The translations under genes were made by a program, and so were the position numbers. From Oncomelania hupensis (taxonomy: Eukaryota; Mollusca; Gastropoda; Littorinimorpha; Pomatiopsidae), in contig CM072516.1 of the NCBI GenBank assembly GCA_036898135.1, positions 25,097,744 through 25,161,743 of the forward strand: a DNA stretch of 64,000 nt, read 5' to 3'. The first letter of the stretch is position 1. Each line of letters begins with the position of its first letter. The notes beneath the pieces are model-generated. The model was not told where the DNA came from. It made no database searches and worked only from the letters and a program-made list of their open reading frames with translations. This document shows, piece after piece, positions 23,531 through 33,500 of the stretch.

Positions 23531-23814
23531 CAAATCAGTGGAAAAAAAACAAACTACCCCCCTCCCTAACTCCACCCTACTCTCCACCCCCAAACAGTAA
23601 ACTCTCAAATTCAACATATTTGGATTTATGGTCTTCTTTTCATATCTCAGTATTGATTTTCCATCACGTCTGTACAAGGCGGTGAAGCTGGGGAGGGAGG
23701 TTGGAGGGGGAGGGAAGAATAAGGGCTAGAGTACTCTCATGGGATTTGACAAATGGCATCTAAAGGGGTAATCAGAATTGTAGGAAATTCGTTTTGTTAC
23801 ATGAATGTTTTTGT

Positions 23815-24586
23815 CTCCCCAGAATCACGAGTTGACCCTATTATTTTAACACTACAAGACTTTGTAAATAAATCATATTATTGAGCGAAAGGATATTCGA
23901 TATTCACTGCTGAAGTAATTGCGATATTAATGGCTCTAAATACAATTTCTAATCTTTCTGTGAGTATATTCAGCGTTGTTTTATGCGTAGATTCTGTAGT
24001 TTTACAAGCATTGAATTCAGATAATAATGGTGACAGAAATTTTTTTTGGGGGGGAATTAAAAATATTATTCACAGTTTGATAACTAATGGCACTCAGGTG
24101 AATTTTGTCTGGATTCCCTCACATAGTGGTTTCCTTTATAATGATTGGGCTTATCGGGCTGCAAAACTTGGTGCTTAAAATATTAATTCTTGAACAATAA
24201 AAATACCGTTGTCTTCTAAGGAAATTCAAAACTCTATAGAAAATAAATTTGTAAAAGACATTAAACTTAATTGCAACTATAATAAACCTTTTGGAATTGC
24301 TAGATCAGTTTCAAGTATGGCATATAGAATAATATTAAACTCAATTAAAACCAAATATTGTAAAAATGTAAAATGTATATGTAGTGAATCTATTTCTCTG
24401 AAACATGTATTACTTCAATGCAGTAATATGCGTCCATTTTTGCTAACTGATGTGTCTATTATCGATTCCATTGATAACATAAGCTTTGATATAAGCATTA
24501 GATTAGCAAAAGCTTTGATTGATTCTTCAGTTGCTCAGTTTATATAATTATGTATTTTATATGTATGGATGTATGTAAAGTATGTA
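23815..24586 (+). pseudogene. LINE family 2: RNase H and downstream region, decayed
   Basis: Three frame pieces read like the end of a non-LTR polymerase. An RNase H core has TAEV (catalytic Glu region) near 23910, LCVDS (Asp) near 23980 and FVWIPSHSG near 24105-24130. After a stop comes the post-RNase H region, 24209-24547 (KCICSESISLKHVLLQCS). The first RNase H Asp is not visible, and there are in-frame stops at about 23883 and 24176, so it is dead. The element's 3' UTR is split by the LINE at 24587-25070 and resumes at 25071. Confidence 0.7.
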
Positions 24587-25070
24587 AAGTAAGACTGCTG
24601 CGCTCCCTTGTCATCTCCATCTTCCTATATGCTTGCGAAGCATGGACTCTCACAGCAGATCTCCAACGAAGAATACAAAGCATGGAGATGAGGTGCTACA
24701 GAAGGCTTCTGGTCATTTCCTATACCCAACACATCACCAACGACGAAGTCCGACAGACCATCACACAAACCATTGGACAACACGATGACCTGCTCACAGT
24801 GGTGAAGAAACGGAAACTCCGATGGTATGGCCATGTCACCAGATCATCAGGCCTTGCAAAGACTATTCTGCAAGGCACAGTGCAAGGAGGTAGAAGAAAG
24901 GGGGAGACCGAAAAAGAGGTGGGAGGACAACATTCGAGAATGGACTGGTTTGACACTGAGCGAAGCCATCAGGGCTGCTGAGGACAGAGAAAGATGGAGT
25001 ATGCAGGTTAAACGATCATCTGTGGTGCCCCTACGACCTCCGGGTTACGGGACAGGATAGGATAGGATAG
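24587..25070 (+). mobile_element. GGATA-tailed LINE, 5'-truncated copy
   Basis: Encodes the C-terminal region of a non-LTR reverse transcriptase (LRSLVISIFLYACEAWTL, HDDLLTVVKKRKLRWYGH) up to about 24910. It is then shifted out of frame (GRRKGETEKE against GRRRGRPKKR in the copy at 25737). The 3' end is CCGGGTTACGGGACAGGATAG with two further GGATAG units. Flanks share GTATGTA (24580-24586 and 25071-25077), a likely but low-complexity target duplication. It sits within the 3' UTR of LINE family 2. Confidence 0.85.
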
Positions 25071-25155
25071 GTATGTATGTATCTGGTGTAAATGTGTGTG
25101 AATGCGTGCGTATGTCTTATCATCTTGATGAAGAAGACGTTAATAAAACAACCAA
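25071..25155 (+). mobile_element. Distal 3' UTR of LINE family 2
   Basis: Continues the family 2 copy interrupted by the LINE at 24587. It contains GTCTTATCATCTTGATGAAG and GACGTTAATAAAACAACC, matching 11766-11826. Confidence 0.65.
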
Positions 25156-25344
25156 TCAAGACTTTGTGATGCGGGTCGGAACATGCCAAGTCTAAAGAGT
25201 ACAGAGCAAGTGATCTCAAGTACCAAAACAGCTGTACGACACGAGCTTTGTTTGTAGCTCCAGAGGATCACTCTAAAGGTCAAATTCACAATGGCCAAAT
25301 ACAGACCAACCTTGAACGCGGGCGTTATATTTTATTTACTCGTT

Positions 25345-25450
25345 CTTACAGCGCGCTTTTCCAGCTCAAGAGCTGCTCAAGGCGCTGACCCAAACCGGAT
25401 CTAACTCAAGCCGCCCGAGCCGCCCCCTTAACTTGCAGCTGAAATAAATC
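25345..25450 (+). repeat. GCTTTTCCAGCT... interspersed repeat (copy 2)
   Basis: GCGCTTTTCCAGCTCAAGAG, CTGCTCAAGGCGCTGACCC, ATCTAACTCAAGCCGCCC. Closest to the copy at 20018. Confidence 0.6.
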
Positions 25451-25546
25451 ACACTGTATTTGTAATTAGAGGAGTAAAAGAAAACACACAATTTGTGTTT
25501 GTACAATATTGGCTCTGCGCGTTACCGTTGCAAAAGAAATGCTCCT

Positions 25547-25549
<3 letters not shown>

Positions 25550-25642
<93 letters not shown>

Positions 25643-25650
25643 ACTCTCTG

Positions 25651-25708
<58 letters not shown>
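25550..25708. repeat. (CT)n microsatellite
   Basis: Long CT tract with four CTGTCT interruptions. It lies just 5' of a LINE insertion. Confidence 0.95.
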
Positions 25709-25709
<1 letters not shown>

Positions 25710-25736
25710 ATCTGTAAGTAGTTTATATAGTTTATA

Positions 25737-26105
25737 CAGAAGACTTCTGGGCATTTCCTATACCCAGCCCATCGCCAACGACGAAGTCCGACAGACCATC
25801 TCACAAGCCATTAGACAACACGATGACCTGCTCACAGTGGTGAAAAAAAAACGGAAACTCCTATAGCATGGCCACGTCACCAGATCATCAGGTCTTGCAA
25901 AGACCATCCTGCAAGGCACGGTGCAAGGAGGTAGAAGAAGAGGGAGACCGAAAAAGAGGTGGGAGGACAACATTCGAGAATGGACTGGTTTGACACTGAG
26001 CGAAATGATCAGGGTTGCTGAGGACAGGGTAAGATGAAGTACGCTGGTTAAACGATCATCTGTGGTGCCCCTACGACTTCCGAGACGGGATAGGATAGGA
26101 TAGGA
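25737..26105 (+). mobile_element. GGATA-tailed LINE, 369-bp 5'-truncated copy
   Basis: Starts within the polymerase C-terminal region (RRLLGISYTQ) and ends with GGATA units. It is flanked by a 9-bp duplication TAGTTTATA (25728-25736 and 26106-26114), which fixes both ends. A stop codon replaces the Trp of the RWYGH motif. Confidence 0.88.
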
Positions 26106-26114
26106 TAGTTTATA

Positions 26115-26810
26115 TGGCGTTTCCTTTTTTATTTGATCCTCAGCAATGTGGCACTAGGATTATGCGTGTACTTTTTGAACTAGTGATAGTGTCATGCTCA
26201 TAGCGAGTCGCACATTCCCGTCTCAAAGATACGAGCACATAAATGCATGAAATAAAAAAAAAAAAGCCCACTAGTGATTCACCATAGTATCTTCCAGCAG
26301 AGGCCTACACTACACCTCATACAGTTACATTATCTTTAGCGTCAGGGAGGCTTCGCCCCTCTCCTCCTCTCTCCCCCACTCCCACTTCCAATCCCTTCCC
26401 CTTACCTTACCCTTGATCCGCCCCCTGTTATAGCTATAATCGCATCATGAACCTGAGAAAAGCCGATTAAACGTGAAATTAAAACGTGACGTAAATTCTG
26501 TGATAAGTGAACGAGCGAGGACAAGGACCAAACAAGGACTGATATTGTTGCCCGCACGCACGCTGTCAAAAAAGGTGGCGATGGCCAGATTGAGAGTGCA
26601 CCCAGAAATAGCCAAAAATGAGGAAAGGAAAGACAGGAAGAAAGAAATGCAAACTAAAAAAGATAAATGCATATAATTATACACAGTAATTAGCCTAAAT
26701 ACGAAGTTAGAGCACACGTAAATGAGCCAGTGTCGGGAGAGGGAGGGAAGAGGGAGATAGATTTGAGTTGAGAGAGAGAGAGAGAAGATAGATAGATAGA
26801 TGGAGATATT

Positions 26811-26859
<49 letters not shown>

Positions 26860-27380
26860 GCGAGAGAGATAGTATCAAATAATTGTATAGACAGACCCAT
26901 TGATGGGGAAAATACAATAGCTGTGATTTTGAATCGGAGCCAAGCTTTTACGTTCGGCCTACAACTAGTCTATGCTCATACTAACTCGAAATCGGACCAT
27001 GGGACACCGCAACCAGCACCACTTTGTTGAAAATGCCATCAGAGATAGAGAAGGGGTTTATTAAGCATCTGCAGTATCCGATACCCAGACCGCGGCTGTA
27101 CAAGATTTTACAGTCGAGACATTCCTTGACATGGAGATACCGCACCGATTGCCAATTCACATTCAATGTCAATCATACTGTCTCACAAAGCCTGATTTCT
27201 TATTGCAATACACTGTGTGAAATTATTATTATTGACATTTAAGTTTAAATGGTCTCCATTTGGAAGACTTTGTTTTACATTTGGCCGAAACGGATATATC
27301 CTAAAATTCACATTGGTATTACATTAATCAATGATACAGCGGGCTTTCGTTGCTCAACCCAACCGCTACAGTTTGACTTT
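26115..27380. other. Unassigned DNA with a (GA)n/(GATA) tract
   Basis: GA-type microsatellite at 26770-26868. No gene supported elsewhere. Confidence 0.4.
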
Positions 27381-27387
27381 TCTATGT

Positions 27388-27436
27388 GGGTTCTGGCAGC
27401 TGGTGCAGAGGCTTGACACCACCTCCAGAGCCTATG
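27388..27436 (+). mobile_element. GGATA-tailed LINE, left piece of the split copy
   Basis: Reads in the same frame as 42064 onward when the 27437-42063 insertion and one copy of the 12-bp duplication CCAGAGCCTATG are taken out. This supports it as the upstream flank of one LINE copy. The 5' limit near 27388 is approximate. Confidence 0.65.
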
Positions 27437-27437
27437 C

Positions 27438-27710
27438 AATACAATACAATACAAGGTTATCGCTTTAGGTCCAGCGGACTCTTCCGAGCCAAATCAGGAC
27501 CAGAGAGACGTTATCTTAAAATATTATAAAATGATTCAAGTCTTAAAAAACAAGCCTGTTACTCTTAAACACACAAACAAACTTTCACATGACGCCTCTT
27601 TAAGAGACTTCTTTAAAACTGATGTATTAAAAATATATTCTCTTTCTTCAATCAAATCACTAAATTCAGTCCTAATAAAATCCAAACTAAACAAAACATG
27701 TCGATACAAT
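27438..27710 (-). repeat. I-type LINE 3' UTR with a diverged copy of the ORF2 end
   Basis: The frame at 27536-27700 ends with SDLIEEREYIF and GLFFKT. This resembles the true ORF2 end just upstream (ADLIEERETYF, GLFYRI), so about 180 bp were duplicated in tandem and have diverged. The last 40 bases before the (TTGTA) tail (27502-27462, minus strand) are those shared with the 699-bp retroposon. Confidence 0.7.
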
Positions 27711-28542
27711 TTATATGCGATAGAACAAACCAACATCATGTAAAAATTGAAACAGATGTTGACCATTACATACTTTAAAAATCTCTTTGAAAGGTATGGA
27801 ACCAAAATATGTTTCCCTTTCCTCAATCAAATCAGCACATTCAGACATAAAATGGTGAACAGAAAAAGATTGATCACATACAAAGCACCATGGTGGTTCT
27901 TCTCCTTTTAAAAGGAAACTGTGGGTGACATAAGTATGCCCAATATGAAGGCGAGATAACACTGTTTCTTCTTTGCGAGTGGATGCAAAGTTAGGCAAAG
28001 AAGTGGACAAATCGGGAAGAATTTGAAATAATTTGTTGTTGACATGGTTAGACCAGTCAGTCTGCCACAGTCGTTTACAATAAGATCCAGTCATACAACG
28101 TAGGTCAGAGTAGGGCACAAACTGGAAAATCTCAGGAGGGAAATCGAGATGTAGAGCATCTTTAGCCGCCCTGTCTACTGCAATATTGCCGCGGATGCCC
28201 ATGTGACCAGGGACCCACATAAAAACTATCTTTTTACCCTCAGAAACAAGTTGTGTATGGAGGTCATGAATCTCTGCCAGAAAAGGGTGTGATATCTTTC
28301 TCGTGGAAAGGGCCTGAAGTGCTGACAATGAATCAGACATGATTAAAAATGAGGTTCTTTTGGATTGATAAACTTGTTTCAGAGCTAAATGAATTGCCTT
28401 GAGCTCAGCTGTATAAACAGAACAAAAATCAGGTAAACGCTGTTGCAAAGGCTCGTCTAAGTGTCTCCCAGAGACCGATGCAGCAGCAACTGAATCTCCT
28501 TTCTTTGACCCGTCTGTAAAAAGTTGTTCATATCCTGGGTAT
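27711..28542 (-). pseudogene. I-type LINE ORF2, RNase H domain and C-terminus (cut off by insertion)
   Basis: RNase H type I core in order: TDGSKKGD (Asp), YTAELKAI (Glu), IMSDSLSALQAL (Asp) and WVPGHMGIRGN followed by VDRAAKDA (His/Asp region), so all four catalytic positions seem present. The C-terminal region carries SRLHIGHT and a Cys/His set (CFVCDQS, HHFMSEC) common in this superfamily. The part upstream lies across the LTR retrotransposon, at 37062 and above. Frame and phase agree across the two flanks if one GGTAT copy is removed. The piece itself has no stop, so the insertion alone separates it from the polymerase. Confidence 0.88.
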
Positions 28543-30153
28543 TGTGACAAGGCGTGCAATCACCCTCTGACGTAGGCTAGCCACAGTCATTCCACACCCA
28601 CGCTCAGCCAGCCATCATTTCTCCTTAACCAGCCATCACTAGCAGGCCCGCTCGCCCAGTCGCCTAAGCCCCGCCCCCCGGGGCATCGCCTTAAAGCCTG
28701 CCACAAAACCTGACATAGTGTCAGACCCAAGCATTCCTGCCTCGAAGTCACAACCTGTCCGAAGACACGTCTCCATCACCGAGTGACCTCTGAGCTTCGA
28801 CAGTACCCTTGTGCTTCCACCCGTCTAAGTCAAGGTAAGAGAGGGAACTTACTCTTTGTCATATAGCAGACCCATCACCCGTCGTTCGCCCATCATGTTC
28901 ATGCGTCCTGTCAATATGTATGTTCATGTTTATAGTTTTGCCTTGATGTGTTGCTGTGACTTGTATTTATCCCTTGCACATATTTTCTACCTTGTATACG
29001 ACCCATGACATGTTTGGATGTATGCTTGTATGCTCCGTTAGCCCCATGTGTAAATACCCCATGCCATGCTGTCCCCCCGCATAGATTAAAGTCCCCAGTA
29101 CAGCCCAGACCTACAACCCCTTTGCCCTGCACCCCTCCATTTGCTTTCCCCCTGGCTCCCAATGTATAAATATTTGCCCTGTTGCCAACCCCATCCTAAT
29201 GCGCCGAATGTATCTTATACTAGCGGCTGCCCATAAACTCCACTTTGGCCCAGTAAATCTAGTTGCATTGTTTGACTGTTGGTATATGCACTGGCTCAAC
29301 CCTTGACCGGTCAACCAAATTTGAATTCTGAGAAGGGCTATTATACCACAGGCCCTGAATCCACACTATCCCTATCCCCCGCTGATACAGCGTCTGTATT
29401 ACATTACAGACGGGTTCCTGTACCGGGCGAATCACCCCGGCCTTGTATCATCTCCCAGTCGCTGACCTGCTGCAGGCCCCTGACAACCCAGGAGGTCAAT
29501 GAGAAGCGAGACTCGGGACTTCGCCATTTTCTAGACGGCTAGCTACGAAAGCCGATTTCTAGGCCTGTACCATCACAAGACAATCACTCGTGGTCTATGC
29601 GTCACCGCGTGACCACTGACCTGCATCATCACCGCCCACGCCACTGACCGTGCTAACAAGCCAACCAGAGTATCCTGGACCAAACGCCGCACTGCAGTAC
29701 AGAGCTAAGTGTTCTAGCCTACGAGAATCCCCACTCGCCAGATTATCAGAGAGACTCTGAAAACCATACAGATACACTCTAGCCCTGTGATGAAATCAGT
29801 CTACAGTCGCTCTAGTACCCCAAATATTGACTACCCAGAATATCACCGAACTACTCCTTACTGAAAGACGCTTTGCCAATGACTCACGTTAGAAGTATTT
29901 GACCTACACTCCCCATTTCAAATTAATAAAAGTAACTAGCTATAGAAATTGCAATTACCCTGACTGGCCTTTGAATGTGAATTTCTTAACTAGTGTAGCC
30001 TTACTCTCCATCTCGTCTTTACCCTGTCTGTCTATTAAGTTGGCCCAGCATTAATCTCTTGAATGTCATCGCACCATTAACCTATCAAAGGAGGTAATAC
30101 AGCGCTAGAGATTAAGAGCTTACCCCCATCCCCCAACCCCTCTCTTCGTGACA
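28543..30153 (+). repeat. 5' LTR of the GmR1-like element
   Basis: 1611 bp. It contains a TATA-like TGTATAAATATTTGCC near 29161-29176 and an AATAAA-like ATTAATAAAAG near 29921-29931, candidates for start and polyadenylation signals. It carries small antisense frames that recur in the other LTR only because the two are copies. Confidence 0.92.
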
Positions 30154-30160
30154 TTAACTT

Positions 30161-30178
30161 TGGCGACCCCGACGAGAC
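30161..30178 (+). promoter_or_regulatory. Primer-binding-like site
   Basis: TGGCGACCCCGACGAG starts seven bases after the LTR. The second LTR element has TGGTGACCC three bases from its 5' LTR. The matching tRNA is not identified. The following 100 bases hold three repeats of an ACGAGAC...GACTTAGG unit. Confidence 0.6.
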
Positions 30179-30564
30179 TAAAGACTTAGGTTTCCCCCTC
30201 CACCCCAACGAGACAAAAGACTTAGGTTCCCATCCCAACTCGACGAGACTTAGGACTTAGCGTAACCTCCACCCCAGCCCAGTATAGATAGGACCCAGCC
30301 CTCTAAGCCTAGTAGTTATAGCATAGCCCCATAGGTCCCTTACTGGCTTTCCCGAGTGGTGGTATCTCAAAAGGCTTTTTCTTGCATTCATTTTTGTATT
30401 TTTGATTGATTGCATTTTGTCTTTGTGGTTGTGTTGTATTCGCCCCTTTTGCAGTTTCATCGTAGCTCATCCAGCCCACCCCCTTGTTTTCCGTCAGTGT
30501 ACCCCCTTGTGTGCGCCCCTCATTCCGGTTAGGACCTTTTTCAGGGTAAGTTACCTCCCTTACC

Positions 30565-33500
30565 ATGGCCGACCGGGGAGAGCTTGCGCTTAAGTACAAG
30601 AGTATTGGCGAGAGCTTAGTGCTCGCCGGCACCGAACTCAAGGACTACGTCCTGGCTAGCGTAGATGCGGACGTGGCCGAGGAAAAGTTGAAGAGGGAGG
30701 AGAGGGCCAAAGAGCGAGATGCGAAGAGGCAGGAGGAAGAAAGAGCAGCGGCACTGAAGAAAGAGGAGGAGAAAGAGCGCATCGCCGCGGAAGAACGGGC
30801 CGCCGCCCGGAAGAAAGAGGAGGAGAAGGAGCGCCTCGCCGCGGAGGAACGGGCCGCCGCCCGGAAGAAAGAGGAGGAGAAAGAGCGCATCGCCGCGGAG
30901 GAACGGGCCGCCGCCCGGAAGCTTGCAGAGGAGGAGAAAGCCGCCGAGCGGAGAAGAGAGGAGGCGAAGGAGAGGATTGCAGAGGAGGAGAGAGCCGCCG
31001 AGCGGAGAAGAGAGGAGGCGAAGGAGAGGATAGCAGAGGAGGAGAGAGCCGCCGCAAGGAGGAAGGAGGAGGACGAGAGGATAGCGGCACTTGAAGAGAA
31101 GAGGAAGGACAAGGAGCTCGAACGGCGCCAAGCACTCCTCCAGCTTGAGCGCGACCGCCGCGATTTAGGGATCGCATCGCCCGCTAGCGAAGACTACTCG
31201 CTCATCGCCCCCAGCTTCGCCGCCAGCACCGGAATACCCGCACCGCCCCCGCCGATTCCGGGGATGAACTTCCCCCTGGACCCATTCGTCGAACGAGACG
31301 AATCGATTGAAGTCCATCTCGCCCGATTCGAACGAGTCGCGGGAGAAAACGGTCTTGACCCCCAGTACTGGTATCGCAAGCTCAGTCATGGCCTTAAGGG
31401 GAAGGCCTATGAGATTCTGGCCAAGACGCCGACTTCCAAGGAGGGAGACTATCCCGCCCTCAAGAGAGCTCTACTGCATGGTTTTGAGCTCTCAGGTGAG
31501 CACTACCGCAAGAATTTCCGGAACTCCCGGAGAGAGAAAGGGGAGAAGTTTACGCAGTTTGCCGACCGTCTAGCTACGCTACGGGACAAATGGATAGAGC
31601 AAACTGACGAACCCAAGACATACGACGGACTGCTGGAGTTGATGCTAGCCGAGCAACTCCGAGGGACAATGCCAGCGGAACTTCGGACATTCGCCGCCGA
31701 ACAGGGCGCCGCTCGCCTTGAAGATCTGATCATCGTCGCGGACCGCTACCTCACCGCCCATCCCGACGACAGACAGCCTCGCCGTGATCCCCCCGCACCC
31801 TCGTCGCCAGATACCCGCCACCAGCCTCGCCGGCCAGTCCCGCCAGCGAACCACCGTCCCCAACCGCCCAAAGGACGCTCGAACCCCGGAGCAGAGCCAG
31901 GGAAGCGGAGCACAGAGCTCTACTGCGGCTACTGCCAGCGCCGAGGACACACCCGGGAGAAATGTTTCCGCCGCCTCAGCGACCAGCGTCGCAAACAAGG
32001 TACCGTACTAGCCCTACGCCAAGTTACCCCCGACGGGAAACCGGTAACCCCCGTCGCCACTCCCGCCGATCGACCGGCCGTCACCGAGCAAGTGACTGTC
32101 AACAATCGCCCAGCCCACTGTCTATACGACACTGGACTCACCTTCGACGCCGTCGTCCGCCGCTCGCTCATCAGGGAACAAGACCTGACCGGCGAGACTA
32201 TCACCCTGAAGTTGGCCGACGCGTCCCAACCCAGCACCACGCTCCCTATAGCCCGGATCCATGTCAACAGCCGATACGTAACGGGGACCATTCAGGCTGC
32301 CGTGATGGACCAGCCCCTATACGACCTGATTTTAGGATGCCGATACGTGTTCTTGGGGATGCCGCCCCAGCCTGTGGAGTCGATGGCCGCCGTCCAGACG
32401 CGCGCCCAGGCGAAAACAGCCGCGACACCACCCCCGATACCCAACCAGATGCCGGAACAGATCCGGAAGGCCCAAGAAAGCGACGTCACCCTCCGCAAGT
32501 GCTACGGAAAGCCTCCCGCCGCACGCACTCCACCCAAGTCCGGGGACTTTTTCGTCGAAGACGGACTCCTCTTCCGTCAGAAGGACGACCATTCTCAACT
32601 CGTCGTGCCTGCGACACTTCGCCCCCAAGTCCTGGAACTTGGCCATAGCATGCCCCTAAGCGGACATATGGGCATAGGAGCGACCACTCTACGCATCAGC
32701 GCTCAGTACCACTGGCCCGGGATGACCGAAGACGTGAAGCGCTACGTCAAGTCCTGTCGCCAGTGCCAACGATACTCGCCCCGCCATCACACCGTCCCGG
32801 TCACTATCAGCCCCACCGTCGTCGTCGGAACGCCCTTCCAGCGAGTGGCTGTCGACATAGTAGGACCCCTCCCGCGGACCAAGAAGCGGAACCAGTACCT
32901 ACTAACCCTTGTCGACGCTTGCTCGATGTGGTGTGAGGCCGTTCCTCTACCGAAGATCGACGCCGCCCGAGTCGCCGACGCGCTCGTCACCATATTTACA
33001 CGAGTCGGATTCCCGGACAACATCCTGACCGACAACGGGTCCCAGTTCACCGGAAAACTCATGCAGGAAGTTTTCCAACTACTCCGCATTCGCCATATCC
33101 GGACTCCACCCTACCACCCCGCTAGCAACGGACAGGTCGAGCGCCTAAACGGGACTCTCATCTCGATTATCCGCAAGATCGCCGACGAACAGCCGGAAGC
33201 GTGGGACACATACGTCGCGTCAGCGCTCTTCGCGTATCGAGAGACCCCGCACACCTCCACCGGATACACGCCTTCCACGCTGCTTTTCGGAAGACCCCTT
33301 TCCGGACCTCTAGCCGCCTTGCGACGTAGCTGGACCGACGCCAAACTGGACGAGGCACCGGTCGACGCCACGAAATACGTCACGAAGCTCCAAGAAACCC
33401 TCAAGGCCACATGGAAAGCCGCCTCCGCCAACCTGAAGAAGGCGAGAGAAAGACAAGCCCGCTACCACAACCGCCGCGCCCGGGACCGAGAGCTACAGGT

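Noticed and set aside
29279..29542. 87-codon frame repeated at 36187-36450
   Set aside because: Located in the LTRs of the first element; its repetition reflects LTR identity and not selection.
30616..31177. Three long minus-strand frames
   Set aside because: They are antisense to the repeat-encoded coiled coil of Gag; biased composition keeps all frames open.
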